In this document: in pieces, positions 1-9,096 of the stretch
How positions within the stretch are numbered: position 1 is the first letter of the stretch
Layout of the letters: each line of letters opens with the position of its first letter
Assembly (NCBI GenBank): GCA_910587405.1
Contig: CAJUKS010000011.1
Span: 1-58,838, forward strand
Length of the DNA: 58,838 nt
Direction: 5' to 3'
Source of the DNA: an uncultured Alphaproteobacteria bacterium
GTDB taxonomy: Bacteria > Pseudomonadota > Alphaproteobacteria > RF32 > CAG-239
Made by a program: the position numbers and the translations under genes
Notes under the pieces: generated by a model
The model's input: only the letters and a program-made list of their open reading frames with translations
The model's database searches: none
What the model was told of the DNA's origin: nothing

Positions 1-1392
1 CCGACCTTTCACACCCAGCGGAAAACCCCCCGTAACGATAATGTGGTCACCGTGACCGGCCGCACCGCTTTCCAAGGCAACCGACATTGCCACGTCTTCA
101 AAGTGATTAAAGCTTCCGAAAGTCGACGCATTGATAAAACGCCGGGCCCCCCAAACCAAACCCAACTGCTGCGCAACTTTGACATCCGGCGTTACCGCAA
201 TGATCGGAATATCGGGACGTTCGCGCGAAACTAAAAAGGTGGTGCGGCCCGAACTGGTATAAGTGACCACCGCGGCCACTTTGGTCAACACTTTGGAAAT
301 TTCGCTGGCGGCAAACGTGATGGCATCCGCCTCACCCATACAGCACGATACCGACTGCATGCTTTTCATATACTGGAAGAACAACGGATCGGCTTCGACC
401 TGAGTAATGATCTTACTCATCATTTTGACCGCTTCGACCGGATATTTGCCGGCGGCCGTTTCAGCCGAAAGCATCACCGCATCGGCACCGTCGTAAACGG
501 CAGTTGCCACATCCGAAACTTCGGCACGGGTCGGCGTCGGTTTTTCAATCATCGATTCCAGCATTTGAGTCGCAACAATTACCGGACGCGCATATTTGCG
601 ACAGGCATTGATAATTTTCTTCTGCAACACCGGAACCGCCTGCAACGGGCATTCGACGCCGAGATCGCCGCGGGCGACCATAATGCCGTCCGAAAGCCGG
701 ATAATGTCTTCCAGCTCGGCAATTGCGCTCGGTTTTTCCAACTTGGAAATAATCAGGGCCCGATCGCCGATCAACTCGCGGGCCGCCTTCACATCCTCGG
801 CAGATTGCACAAAAGAAAGGCAGACCCAGTCGGCGCCCATGTCAAGGGCAAATTTCAAATCTTCGCGGTCTTTTTCGGTAATCGCGGAAATCGGCAGTTT
901 GATGTTGGGCAGATTAACCCCTTTATGGCCCGAAAGAGCTCCGCCGACCTTAACCGTCGTCACCGCCTGATCGCTGCCGCACGATTCAACCGTCAAGACA
1001 ATATTGCCGTCGTTGAGCAGCAACTCGTCACCGGGCTTGATTGCCGCAAAAATTTCCTTATGCGGCAAAGTGACCCGCTGCCGGTTACCGGGCAAATTCT
1101 GCATGTCCAGCACAAAGCGGTCGCCTTCTTCCAACACGATTCCGCCGTTTTCAAATTCTCCCACCCGCAGTTTCGGTCCCTGCAAATCGGCCACCACGGT
1201 CGTAAACAATCCTTTTTCTTTGGAAAGGCGGCGCACTGTTTCATAACGTTGCCGATGTTCCTGATGCGTACCGTGGCTGAAATTAAAACGAAAGGCGTCG
1301 GCGCCGGCATCAAGCAGGCGGGAAATCGTTTCTTCATCGGCCGAAGACGGTCCGATGGTGGCCAGAATACGGGTATAGGTTTTTTTTGGCAT
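1..1392 (-). CDS. pyk: Pyruvate kinase (3' end beyond window)
   Basis: Converts phosphoenolpyruvate and ADP to pyruvate and ATP, the last step of glycolysis, in the cytoplasm. The frame begins at the ATG read down from 1392 (MPKKTYTRILATIGPSS) and stays open to the window edge, so 464 residues are visible. Since the family is about 470-480 long, only the last few residues should be missing. Visible landmarks in order: TIGPSS, FRFNFSHG, ADLQGPKLRVG, the active-site stretch IISKLEKPSAI, GIMVARGDLG and ATQMLESMIEKPTPTRAE, followed by the C-terminal regulatory domain. It is divergent from gapR across 161 bp. Identity is secure; the isozyme type and allosteric control are not visible here. Confidence 0.96.
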   Translation of the reverse strand, partial: MPKKTYTRILATIGPSSADEETISRLLDAGADAFRFNFSHGTHQEHRQRYETVRRLSKEKGLFTTVVADLQGPKLRVGEFENGGIVLEEGDRFVLDMQNLPGNRQRVTLPHKEIFAAIKPGDELLLNDGNIVLTVESCGSDQAVTTVKVGGALSGHKGVNLPNIKLPISAITEKDREDLKFALDMGADWVCLSFVQSAEDVKAARELIGDRALIISKLEKPSAIAELEDIIRLSDGIMVARGDLGVECPLQAVPVLQKKIINACRKYARPVIVATQMLESMIEKPTPTRAEVSDVATAVYDGADAVMLSAETAAGKYPVEAVKMMSKIITQVEADPLFFQYMKSMQSVSCCMGEADAITFAASEISKVLTKVAAVVTYTSSGRTTFLVSRERPDIPIIAVTPDVKVAQQLGLVWGARRFINASTFGSFNHFEDVAMSVALESGAAGHGDHIIVTGGFPLGVKGR

Positions 1393-1553
1393 TTTTTATC
1401 CTCTTTCACATTTTATATAATAGCGGCATTATAAGCGTTAAAATTTAAACTTCTACAATATTTTTTTGTTCACACAAATTTATTTGCTTGTAAAAATATA
1501 TAGGTTTTGATAATCTCGCTTACAATCAAAAACCCGTTTTCAGGAGATAAAAA
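1393..1553. promoter_or_regulatory. Divergent pyk/gapR promoter region
   Basis: This 161-bp, very AT-rich gap separates two divergent genes, so it must hold both promoters. For gapR a loose pair can be proposed: TTGCTT at 1484-1489 and GATAAT at 1509-1514 (19-bp spacer, longer than ideal). A good ribosome-binding site, AGGAG, lies about 8 bases before the gapR ATG. The pyk promoter cannot be placed with confidence. Confidence 0.4.
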
Positions 1554-1796
1554 ATGACAGAAGTTGGAGGCATTGCTGCCGACAGACTGCGTTCGCTGAT
1601 CGAACGCATCGAACGCCTGGAAGAAGAGAAAAAAGCTCTTTCCGGCGATATCCGCGATGTTTTTGCCGAAGCCAAATCGGCCGGTTTTGACGTTAAGATC
1701 ATGCGCTCGATCTTGAAACTGCGCAAAATGAACGCCGCCGACCGCGACGAACAGGAATTCTTGCTCGACACTTATCGCAAGGCGCTCGATTTATAA
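1554..1796 (+). CDS. gapR: GapR-family nucleoid-associated protein (DUF2312), host copy
   Basis: An 80-residue protein of the GapR/DUF2312 family. In Caulobacter, GapR is an essential protein that clamps around AT-rich, overtwisted DNA and helps topoisomerases during replication. The whole length matches the family: an N-terminal helix with DRLRSLIERIERLEEEKKAL, then the strongly conserved DIRDVFAEAKSAGFDVKIMR and LRKMNAADRDEQ. The ATG at 1554 follows AGGAG. Its last 6 bases overlap the end of the convergent chromate-transporter gene. A second copy, about 85 % identical over 76 residues, is carried by the prophage at 33086-33334. The family is confined almost entirely to Alphaproteobacteria and their phages, which is the main taxonomic clue in this window. 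Confidence 0.93.
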   Translation: MTEVGGIAADRLRSLIERIERLEEEKKALSGDIRDVFAEAKSAGFDVKIMRSILKLRKMNAADRDEQEFLLDTYRKALDL

Positions 1797-2309
1797 GCCG
1801 AGAACCAGGCCTAAAATGCCGCCGATGATAATATAGGCAATGGGGTGCAGTTTGAAAAAATGAATTGCACCCCAAAATACGGCGCAAATTGCCACCGCCT
1901 CAAGGTTAAGCAACGACAACCGCCCCAGTTCAATCCCCGCATTCAGAATTAACGCCAGCACCGCCGGGCGAATCGTATACATCAGATTTTGAAAAAAGCT
2001 GGTTTCGCGATAACGGTCCAACAGTTTGGCAATAATCACGATAATCACCACCGACGGAAAAACAAGCCCCAAAGTGGCGGTAAAAGCGCCGGCAATGCCT
2101 GCGGCCTTAAAGCCGGCATAAGTTGCCATATTCACGCCGACCGGCCCGGGAGAAGATTCAGACACCGCAATCATATCCACCAGTTCTGCCGAGGTAAACC
2201 ACGGATAAGCCGCGCTGAGGTCAAACAGGAACGGAACCGTTACCAAGCCGCCGCCCAACGCAAACAAGCCGATTTTGAAAAATTCGCCGAATAAAGTTAA
2301 AAAAATCAT
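1791..2309 (-). CDS. Chromate transporter-type membrane protein, second half
   Basis: A 172-residue CHR-family (ChrA-type) membrane protein, one of a pair. It starts MIFLTLFGEFFKIGLFALGG and shows the family signature with FKIG-F-LGGG, a motif ending SSPGPVGVNMATYAG, and several hydrophobic segments (about five or six). Short CHR proteins encoded as adjacent pairs are thought to work together as one transporter; known members export chromate, but many paired members have no demonstrated substrate. Start is 4 bases after the stop of the partner gene, so the two are surely cotranscribed and translationally coupled. Substrate unproven here. Confidence 0.85.
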   Translation of the reverse strand: MIFLTLFGEFFKIGLFALGGGLVTVPFLFDLSAAYPWFTSAELVDMIAVSESSPGPVGVNMATYAGFKAAGIAGAFTATLGLVFPSVVIIVIIAKLLDRYRETSFFQNLMYTIRPAVLALILNAGIELGRLSLLNLEAVAICAVFWGAIHFFKLHPIAYIIIGGILGLVLGL

Positions 2310-2313
2310 TGTC

Positions 2314-2838
2314 TCAGCCCCTTACCATCAAACCGATGAATGCCGCCGCCGCAACCACCGTCACCGGCGAAGCGCCCAGCCACAGAAGCCCCAGCATTGA
2401 CAAAATAAAAATTGTTCCCTGCAACAGACTGCCGATCCCTTTTTTGCGCATACTTAAAATAACGTCAAAAATCAGGGCGATCACCACAATCCGAATCCCG
2501 GCAAAAGCATGGGCAACATAACGGTTTTCCATATAAAGGGCCAAAATGTTGGCCAAACCGATAATGATCAAAAACGAAGGCATCACAATACCGGCGGTCG
2601 CCACAACCGCACCGGAAACATTTTTCATTTTATAACCGATAAAAGTGGCAACATTGACCGCAATAATCCCCGGCGTGCACTGGCCGATCGAATAATAGTC
2701 CATGATTTCTTCGTCGCTGACCCACTTCTTTTTTTCAACCAACTCCGCCTGCAGCAGCGGGATCATCGCATAACCGCCGCCGAACGTAAAGAGGCCGATT
2801 TTAAAGAAAGTCGCAAATAAACTCCACAAAACCGACAT
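2314..2838 (-). CDS. Chromate transporter-type membrane protein, first half
   Basis: A 174-residue CHR-family protein, the upstream member of the pair. It carries FFKIGLFTFGGGYAMIPLLQ near the N terminus and QCTPGIIAVNVATFIGYK, the same two signatures as its partner, and about six hydrophobic stretches. The pair together equals one full-length ChrA of two repeated halves. It is transcribed away from pntAA, with 80 bp between the start codons. Chromate export is the family name only; the sequence does not reveal the substrate. Confidence 0.85.
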   Translation of the reverse strand: MSVLWSLFATFFKIGLFTFGGGYAMIPLLQAELVEKKKWVSDEEIMDYYSIGQCTPGIIAVNVATFIGYKMKNVSGAVVATAGIVMPSFLIIIGLANILALYMENRYVAHAFAGIRIVVIALIFDVILSMRKKGIGSLLQGTIFILSMLGLLWLGASPVTVVAAAAFIGLMVRG

Positions 2839-2918
2839 TTTTAACTTATCTCCGTTTTCAAAAAATTAAACATGATTATATCAAGATAAACTTTCATAAT
2901 CGTTAAAACGGAGACAAA

Positions 2919-3935
2919 ATGATTATAGCTGTTCTGAAAGAGACCGCCGATTACGAACAACGGGTTGCCGTCACACCCGCCGTCGTCCGCAAACTTGCCG
3001 AGGGCGCCATCCGTATAAAAATCGAAAAAGAAGCCGGCCAAGCAGCCGGTTTCAGTGATGACGATTATCTGCAGGCGGGTGCCGAAATCACCGCAACGAC
3101 GGAACAGACCGTACAGGATGCCGCCTTTCTGTTTAAAATTCAGGCCCCCTCTCCGGAAGAACTGGCGCGGCTGCCCGACGGCATCTCCGTGATTGCCGAC
3201 CTTCGCCGCCTTGAGGCAGACGACGAACTGATTTTCAATCACCGGCTCAGTCTGTATGCCTTGGAAAAAATCCCGCGCATCTCACGAGCGCAAAACATGG
3301 ATATTTTGTCTTCGCAAGACAATCTGGCCGGCTACAAAGCGGTGTCGGAAGCCGTTAACATGCTTAACCGCGTCGTGCCGATGATGACAACCGCCGCCGG
3401 ATCAGTGCCGCCGGCAAAAGTATTGGTGATCGGAATCGGTGTTGCCGGATTGCAGGCGATTGCCACCGCCAAACGCCTCGGCGCCGCCGTCTCCGCTTCC
3501 GATATCCGCCCCGAAACCCGCGAACAGGCCGAGTCCCTCGGTGCCCGTTTTGTAACATCCGAAAATCTTGAAACAGCCGTTTTTGAGTCCGACATTGTCA
3601 TTACCGCGGCCGGATCGCCGCCCAACGCGCCGGTTCTGATTCGCGAAAAACAGTTGGAAAGCCTTCGCCGCGGCAGCATTCTGATTGACATTTCCGGCAA
3701 CGTGGAAGCTTTAAGCTATCCGGAAACCTATCTCACCGCCAACGGCGCAACCGTCACCGGCGACAAAATGATGGCGGCTTTGCTGCCGCATACCGCAAGT
3801 ATTTTGTTTGCCAACAACATTTACAATTATTTCCGCCTGTTGCAGCCGGCCGCCCTGCCCGCAGCCGCACCCGACTTCAATGACGAAATCCTTAACCGCA
3901 CCTGTATTTATTATCAGGGCAAAAAACGGGAGTAA
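2919..3935 (+). CDS. pntAA: NAD(P) transhydrogenase subunit alpha part 1 (NAD-binding)
   Basis: The peripheral, NAD(H)-binding domain I of the proton-translocating transhydrogenase, which moves hydride from NADH to NADP+ using the proton-motive force. Length 338 residues. Seen: the N-terminal KETADYEQRVAVTP typical of the alanine-dehydrogenase/PNT family, the Rossmann glycine motif in VLVIGIGVAGLQAIATAKRLG, and SDIRPETREQAESLGARF. It lacks any membrane segment, as expected where the alpha subunit is split in two. GGAG precedes the ATG. It is followed after 3 bp by pntAB and then pntB in one operon. Confidence 0.95.
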   Translation: MIIAVLKETADYEQRVAVTPAVVRKLAEGAIRIKIEKEAGQAAGFSDDDYLQAGAEITATTEQTVQDAAFLFKIQAPSPEELARLPDGISVIADLRRLEADDELIFNHRLSLYALEKIPRISRAQNMDILSSQDNLAGYKAVSEAVNMLNRVVPMMTTAAGSVPPAKVLVIGIGVAGLQAIATAKRLGAAVSASDIRPETREQAESLGARFVTSENLETAVFESDIVITAAGSPPNAPVLIREKQLESLRRGSILIDISGNVEALSYPETYLTANGATVTGDKMMAALLPHTASILFANNIYNYFRLLQPAALPAAAPDFNDEILNRTCIYYQGKKRE

Positions 3936-3938
3936 GTT

Positions 3939-4217
3939 ATGATTGATCTGACAACCATTTTTATATTGGCTGCTTTTATCGGCTATTTTGTGGTATGGGG
4001 CGTAACGCCGGCTCTGTATTCGCCGTTGATGAGCGTTTCCAACGCAGTCTCGGGCGTGGTGGTCCTGGGCGCGGTCACCGTCGCCGGTTTTGCCGAGAAT
4101 CCGTGGGCCGAGGCTTGCGGACTGATTGCCGTCGTTTTGGCCGCCGTCAACATTTTCGGCGGGTTTGCCGTTTCGGCGCGGATGCTGTCAATGTTCAAAA
4201 CCCGGGAGAAAAAGTAA
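3939..4217 (+). CDS. pntAB: NAD(P) transhydrogenase subunit alpha part 2 (membrane)
   Basis: A 92-residue membrane piece of the transhydrogenase with three hydrophobic segments (starting FILAAFIGYFVVWGV, then VSGVVVLGAVTVAG and LIAVVLAAVNIFGGF). With the N-terminal half of PntB it forms the proton channel (domain II). Its TAA overlaps the ATG of pntB (TAATG), so translation is coupled. The separate pntAB gene is the arrangement known from alphaproteobacteria such as Rhodospirillum. Confidence 0.93.
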   Translation: MIDLTTIFILAAFIGYFVVWGVTPALYSPLMSVSNAVSGVVVLGAVTVAGFAENPWAEACGLIAVVLAAVNIFGGFAVSARMLSMFKTREKK

Positions 4218-5566
4218 TGAGCGGATTAATTTATCTGACGGCGGCGGTTCTTTTTATTCTCGCGATTCGCGGTCTCAGTTCTCCCCGCAGCGCCCGTCTC
4301 GGCAACGGTTTGGGAATTGCGGGCATGACGCTTGCCGTGGTAACGGCCTTGGCGCTGGTTCCGCCGCAACGCCTGCTGTTGATTGTTCCTGCGTTGACCA
4401 TCGGCGGTATCATCGGCGTCATCAGCGGACAAAAGGTCAAGATGACGGCGCTGCCGCAAATGATTGCCGCTTTTAACGGTCTCGGCGGTTTGGCCGCCGT
4501 GTTTATTGCCGCCGGAGAAATCGCCGACGGCGGCACCCGTTATTTCGGCTCGGCTGCGGGGTTGCTGATCGGCGCCCTGGCCTTTTCCGGCTCAATGATC
4601 GCTTTTGCCAAATTGCAGGGACTTTTGCCCGGACGACCGTTTCGATTTGCGTTGCAACACCCGCTCAACATCTTGCTCGGCGCCGCTGCCTTTGCCTTGT
4701 TAGCGGCTTTTTCGCTCTGGCATGCCGAATGGCTGTTCTGGGCGTTGGCCGTTATTGCCCTGCTGCTTGGATTCCTGCTGGTTTTGCCGGTAGGGGGCGC
4801 CGATATGCCGATTATTATTTCGGTGCTTAATTCCTATTCCGGCTGGGCAGCGGCCGGAATCGGCTTCACGCTCGGACAAACGTTGCTGATCATTACCGGC
4901 ACGATTGTCGGTGCCAGCGGCGCCATTCTGGCTTATGTCATGACCAAGGCAATGAACTCCTCGCTGCTTCAGATCATGACCGGCGGCAACACTCAGGCTT
5001 CTTCCCGCGACGCAACAGCCGGCCGCGAAGACCGCACCGCCCGCAGCGGCAACCCCGAAGACGCTGCTTTTATTATGGAAAATGCGGAAAAAATCATCAT
5101 TGTTCCCGGTTACGGCATGGCTGCCGCCCATGCGCAGCATGCCCTGAAGGAAATGGCCGATGTTTTGCGGCAAAAATATCATGCCGAGGTACGTTTTGCA
5201 ATTCATCCGGTGGCGGGCCGCATGCCCGGGCATATGAACGTTCTGTTGGCCGAAGCCAACGTCCCCTATGACGAAATTTATGAGATGGACGACATCAACC
5301 GTGATTTCGGAAACGTTGACGTGGCCTATGTGATCGGCGCCAACGACATCACCAACCCGTTGGCCAAAACCGACCCTTCGTCCCCGATCTACGGCATGCC
5401 GGTTCTGGAAGTCGAACGCGCCAAAACGGTCTTTTTCGTTAAACGTTCGCTGGCGGCCGGCTATTCCGGGGTAGACAATCCGCTGTTTTACAACGACAAT
5501 ACCATTATGCTCTACGGCGACGCCAAACAGGTGACCGAAGCAATAGTCAAAGACCTCGAAAAATAG
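4217..5566 (+). CDS. pntB: NAD(P) transhydrogenase subunit beta
   Basis: 449 residues. The N-terminal ~260 residues are hydrophobic membrane helices of domain II; the C-terminal ~180 residues are the NADP(H)-binding domain III, with IIIVPGYGMAAAHAQHAL, FAIHPVAGRMPGHMNVLLAE, the GANDITNPLA loop and MPVLEVERAKTVFFVKRS. The start was taken at the ATG overlapping the pntAB stop because it begins right at the first membrane helix; longer upstream readings run into pntAB. Last gene of the operon; the next gene is convergent. Confidence 0.95.
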   Translation: MSGLIYLTAAVLFILAIRGLSSPRSARLGNGLGIAGMTLAVVTALALVPPQRLLLIVPALTIGGIIGVISGQKVKMTALPQMIAAFNGLGGLAAVFIAAGEIADGGTRYFGSAAGLLIGALAFSGSMIAFAKLQGLLPGRPFRFALQHPLNILLGAAAFALLAAFSLWHAEWLFWALAVIALLLGFLLVLPVGGADMPIIISVLNSYSGWAAAGIGFTLGQTLLIITGTIVGASGAILAYVMTKAMNSSLLQIMTGGNTQASSRDATAGREDRTARSGNPEDAAFIMENAEKIIIVPGYGMAAAHAQHALKEMADVLRQKYHAEVRFAIHPVAGRMPGHMNVLLAEANVPYDEIYEMDDINRDFGNVDVAYVIGANDITNPLAKTDPSSPIYGMPVLEVERAKTVFFVKRSLAAGYSGVDNPLFYNDNTIMLYGDAKQVTEAIVKDLEK

Positions 5567-5602
5567 ATCTTCTCGACGGTTTTCGAATATTTGCGAGTAT
5601 TG

Positions 5603-6160
5603 TCAGACCAAAATCAATAAGCCGACCAGCAAAACCCCGTACAGCAGAATCCCTTTGAGATACATGCCCGCCACCCTGAAGTCGGCGCCCGAAGGCATCG
5701 CGTTTTCGATGATGATGGTCTGAATCAACACATACAAAATATAATTCAGCATTGTCGGACGCATCAGCGGCAGATAATAGCGATTGACATAAAAACCGAT
5801 CACCAGCAGCAGCAACGGCGCCATTGCCGACGGAATCGCATTATAAAAGGTAACGTTGCGAAAGCCGACACTTCCCATCACATAATAACCGTCGGGAGAC
5901 TTGCGCGGAAAAATCGTAAAGTTGCACGGATGGGCGTTGAGAACCAGCCCGACGATATAATGCATCATTTCATGAAGGATGGTTCCCGGAATGTTGACCA
6001 AAGCGCTGGCCCACATGCTGCTGTAGGTGGTATATTTTATCCGCAACAGCACAATCACCAGCAAAATCAGCAAAAAACGGTTGTTGAACAGGGTAGCCAG
6101 CACTTCGGGATCGGTCGAAAAATAAATCCAACGCTGGTAAAGCAAAGCCAAAAAGTCCAT
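5603..6160 (-). CDS. Small HExxH membrane protein, possible intramembrane metallopeptidase
   Basis: A 185-residue integral membrane protein with a zinc-peptidase motif, HEMMH at residues 63-67, set in a hydrophobic helix, followed by about four more hydrophobic stretches. This resembles the M50/DUF-type membrane peptidases, but I do not see a clear second ligand motif, so activity is an inference. It lies 4 bp downstream of a TetR-type regulator gene and is probably cotranscribed with it. A second protein of similar build, with HELTH, is at 9973-10653. Confidence 0.6.
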   Translation of the reverse strand: MDFLALLYQRWIYFSTDPEVLATLFNNRFLLILLVIVLLRIKYTTYSSMWASALVNIPGTILHEMMHYIVGLVLNAHPCNFTIFPRKSPDGYYVMGSVGFRNVTFYNAIPSAMAPLLLLVIGFYVNRYYLPLMRPTMLNYILYVLIQTIIIENAMPSGADFRVAGMYLKGILLYGVLLVGLLILV

Positions 6161-6164
6161 TTTT

Positions 6165-6746
6165 TTACTCCTTGTTGAGCATCATCATGCCGGCCAGATA
6201 AGTATTGAGCAGCAAAGCGCTGCGGTTGTCGCTGCCGCCGCCGGCCGCCGAGAGGGCGCTCAGGGCCGTCAACGCGGTTTCCAGCACTTTTTGCGACGTT
6301 TTTAACCGTTTGATGCCGATCCGCGGAAACATCGCCGTCAGATCCGGCCGCAACAGACATCCGAACTTGACCAGCCGGCGCCGATAGCCGATGCTCAGAC
6401 GGTAGCCGTTCAGATTGAGGTGAAAGTTATAAAACAAAAACCACAACTGCCGGTTTGAAGCGACAAACTGCCGGAAAAAATCCGCATACAGGTTAATATT
6501 GCGATAGCCGTAGGGTTGTCCGCCCAACTGGCTGAGATAGGCATACAGCTCGTCCAGCGTCAGTTCGTTTTGCTCGGCGATAAAATCGTCCATCGAGGCA
6601 AATTGATTGTAAATAGTACCGATCGAACAGCCGGAAGCCTCGGAAAGCTTGCGTGCGGTTAAAAACGCCGCCCCTTTTTCGGCCACCAGCCGACGTCCGG
6701 TCTGCAACAGTTTTTGGCGGATATTGTCTTTTGAATTCTGCATCAT
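6165..6746 (-). CDS. TetR-family transcriptional regulator
   Basis: A 193-residue repressor-type protein. Residues ~10-60 are a TetR helix-turn-helix domain: RQKLLQTGRRLVAEKG, LTARKLSEASGCSIGTIYNQF, with the typical G-IY-F recognition helix. The C-terminal part is a variable ligand/dimer domain. The gene starts MMQN; either methionine could be the start. It is followed by the HExxH membrane protein gene, which is its likely target together with itself. The gap of about 97 bp to the divergent secreted-protein gene holds the promoter. Confidence 0.85.
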   Translation of the reverse strand: MMQNSKDNIRQKLLQTGRRLVAEKGAAFLTARKLSEASGCSIGTIYNQFASMDDFIAEQNELTLDELYAYLSQLGGQPYGYRNINLYADFFRQFVASNRQLWFLFYNFHLNLNGYRLSIGYRRRLVKFGCLLRPDLTAMFPRIGIKRLKTSQKVLETALTALSALSAAGGGSDNRSALLLNTYLAGMMMLNKE

Positions 6747-6843
6747 ATATTTTTCTTAACAAATTGTTTGCAATTTGGCATTATAATAATTCAATTCTGA
6801 ACGGTGTTCAATTTTTTTCTTGACCTATAACGGGAATAATTCG

Positions 6844-7701
6844 ATGAAAAAGATATTTTTTACAGTCCTTTGCCTTCTTTTTACCGCAGCTTCTCTGAAA
6901 GCCGAAACCCTTGAAGGCGGCAAATTCCTGGAAGACGTTCTGATTTCCGACGATATCAAGATGGAAGAAAGCTCACTTTCCGCTAAAGAAAAAGCCAGCC
7001 GCCTGCTGCAACAAAAACCCAAAATCATCAAAATCGAGGGGCAGCCGCTCAAGTTTCGTTCCCCAACCCAGCCAAAGCCGGTCACGGCGGTCAGCAAACC
7101 GATCGATACCACCACCAAATACGGCGAAGCGCCGTTCGGACTCTCGTGGGGCGCAACCTACAACCAGACCAAAGCCCTGGGCGTTGATCTCGAACGGATT
7201 GAACGCAAAGACAGCGTCAACGATTTTATCGTCACCAAACTGCCGAAGCCGATTTCCGACTTCCGCCAGGTGGTCGTCAGTTTCGGCGAAAACAATTCGC
7301 TTTGGCGCATCAACGGTTACGGGCGTTTGATCGACGACGACGCTTCGGCATCCAAGGTATTGTTTTTATACCGCAAATACTATAAATTGCTCGAACGCAA
7401 ATACGGCAATGCCCAAGAATTCTTTACGCCCAAAATCTCTGCTATTGAAAAAAAAGTCAAAGACGAGTATGGAGTAGATAAGATTGAAATAGAAAAAATC
7501 CCCCAACCAATCGGCGGTCCGGACTTTTTGGCCGAATTACAGAGCGGACAGGCGGTTTTGTATGCAACTTTCGAAGATCCGGATGTCGGCGCGGCGCTGG
7601 CCGTCAACGTGGATGGCGACGGCAAAAGCTACATCATCATCGATTATACCAATTTGAGAATCTTTCGTGAACGTGAAGAAGAAACTCTGAACGCTCTCTG
7701 A
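6844..7701 (+). CDS. Secreted or periplasmic protein of unknown function
   Basis: 285 residues from the ATG at 6844, chosen because it begins a signal peptide (MKKIFFTVLCLLFTAASLKA, then E). An upstream in-frame ATG at 6820 would put eight polar residues before it. The mature part is soluble and rich in charged residues, with a central stretch resembling a folded domain (APFGLSWGATYNQTKALGV...). I do not recognise the family. It precedes mpl by 26 bp and may be cotranscribed with mpl and ldcA. Confidence 0.7.
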   Translation: MKKIFFTVLCLLFTAASLKAETLEGGKFLEDVLISDDIKMEESSLSAKEKASRLLQQKPKIIKIEGQPLKFRSPTQPKPVTAVSKPIDTTTKYGEAPFGLSWGATYNQTKALGVDLERIERKDSVNDFIVTKLPKPISDFRQVVVSFGENNSLWRINGYGRLIDDDASASKVLFLYRKYYKLLERKYGNAQEFFTPKISAIEKKVKDEYGVDKIEIEKIPQPIGGPDFLAELQSGQAVLYATFEDPDVGAALAVNVDGDGKSYIIIDYTNLRIFREREEETLNAL

Positions 7702-7727
7702 AAAAACAGGAAGGAAAAAAGACTAAA

Positions 7728-9095
7728 ATGACTAAAGTTTGTTTTTGTGGAATCTCCGGCAACGGCATGAGCCCGCTGGCCCAAATTCTGAGTTTAAAAG
7801 GTTTTGAGGTCTGCGGCAGCGATCGCAGCTTTGACGCTGGACACGACGGCAAAAACCGTCAGGCGTTGTCAGACATGGGAATCAAGCTGTTCCCTCAGGA
7901 CGGTTCCGGCATTGACGCCGACACCGACGTTGTGTATGTTTCCGCCGCTTTAGACGAAAACAACCCCGATATCAAGGCCGCCCGCGCGCTTAATATTCCG
8001 GTTCAAAAACGTTCGGACCTGCTCTCGGAGCTGTTCCATCAATATCCGTTCGGTATCGCCGTCGGCGGAACTTCGGGCAAAACCACCACCACCGCCATGA
8101 TCGGTTATATTCTCGACATGCTCGGTCAAAAACCCTGTATGATCAACGGCGGAATGCTGCGCAACTATGAACTGCTGAAAGGCCTGCCCAACTTTATCTA
8201 CAATCAGGACAAATTCTGCGTCATCGAAGCTGACGAAAGTGACGGTTCAATTTGCAAATATCATCCCAACGTGGCCCTGATCAACAATATTTCTCATGAT
8301 CACACGTCGATGGAAAACCTGATCAGTTATTTTACTGCTTTTGCCGCCCACACTAAAGACGCGTTGGTCGTCAATGCCGATTGCGAACTGACTTGCGGTT
8401 TGAAACACGACCGCAAAACCGTCACTTTCTCGGTTAAAGATCCGGCCGCCGATTTCTTTGCCGACGATATTCGAAGCTTGCCGGAAGGGGTTCAATACCG
8501 GTTCCGCGGCCGCACTTTCCGCCTCAATTTATTCGGCGCCTTTAACGTTTCCAACGCCCTTGCCGCCATCGCCGTTTGTGCCCAGGCCGGAATCGATCCG
8601 CTGCAGGCCGCCGAAACGCTGGAAGGCTTTTCGGGTATCAAACGCCGTTTGGAAATTGTCGGCACCACCGCATGCAACATTACCCTGATTGACGACTTTG
8701 CCCATAATCCGAGTAAAATTGCTTCTTCGCTCTCCGCCTTGAAAGAATATCCGCGCCGTCTGATTGTGATGTATCAGTCGCACAGTCCCTTTTCCGCTTT
8801 TAACACCGGTGACGAAGTGGCGGCGGCGGTTGCCGGCGTACTGGGTAACGAAGATATTTTCGTCATGCCCGAAGTTTATATGCTCGACAAGAAAATCGAT
8901 CCCGAAATCACTGCCGACAATATTGTCCGCGCCGCCAAAGCCAACGGCTTGAAGAATGCTTATTTCCTTGAAAACCGCGAAAACGTTCATCGGTTTATTT
9001 TGGAAAACGCCCGTGACGGCGACTGCATCGTCATCATGGGGGCTCGCGACAATTCGCTGCCCGATTTCAGCCGCCAGCTGCTTCAGGAGTTATAA
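7728..9095 (+). CDS. mpl: Murein peptide ligase (UDP-MurNAc:tripeptide ligase)
   Basis: 455 residues, Mur-ligase family. Mpl joins the recycled tripeptide L-Ala-gamma-D-Glu-meso-DAP to UDP-MurNAc, short-cutting new synthesis. Seen: the N-terminal Rossmann start with CFCGISGNGMSPLA, the ATP loop GGTSGKTTTTAMIGY, EADESDGS, NISHDHTSM, a KRRLEIVG segment, and DDFAHNPSKI in the C-terminal domain. MurC has a related layout, but DDFAHNP and the direct neighbour ldcA, whose product makes the tripeptide, favour Mpl. It ends one base before ldcA, so the pair is one operon. Confidence 0.85.
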   Translation: MTKVCFCGISGNGMSPLAQILSLKGFEVCGSDRSFDAGHDGKNRQALSDMGIKLFPQDGSGIDADTDVVYVSAALDENNPDIKAARALNIPVQKRSDLLSELFHQYPFGIAVGGTSGKTTTTAMIGYILDMLGQKPCMINGGMLRNYELLKGLPNFIYNQDKFCVIEADESDGSICKYHPNVALINNISHDHTSMENLISYFTAFAAHTKDALVVNADCELTCGLKHDRKTVTFSVKDPAADFFADDIRSLPEGVQYRFRGRTFRLNLFGAFNVSNALAAIAVCAQAGIDPLQAAETLEGFSGIKRRLEIVGTTACNITLIDDFAHNPSKIASSLSALKEYPRRLIVMYQSHSPFSAFNTGDEVAAAVAGVLGNEDIFVMPEVYMLDKKIDPEITADNIVRAAKANGLKNAYFLENRENVHRFILENARDGDCIVIMGARDNSLPDFSRQLLQEL

Positions 9096-9096
9096 A

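Noticed and set aside
565..1434. 289-codon plus-strand frame
   Set aside because: Antisense shadow of pyruvate kinase, whose family motifs are clear on the minus strand.
3995..4216. Longer N terminus for PntB
   Set aside because: Would overlap all of pntAB in another frame; the ATG at 4217 starts the membrane domain.
8956..9096. Longer N terminus for LdcA
   Set aside because: Lies inside mpl; the ATG at 9097 has a good ribosome site and the family start.
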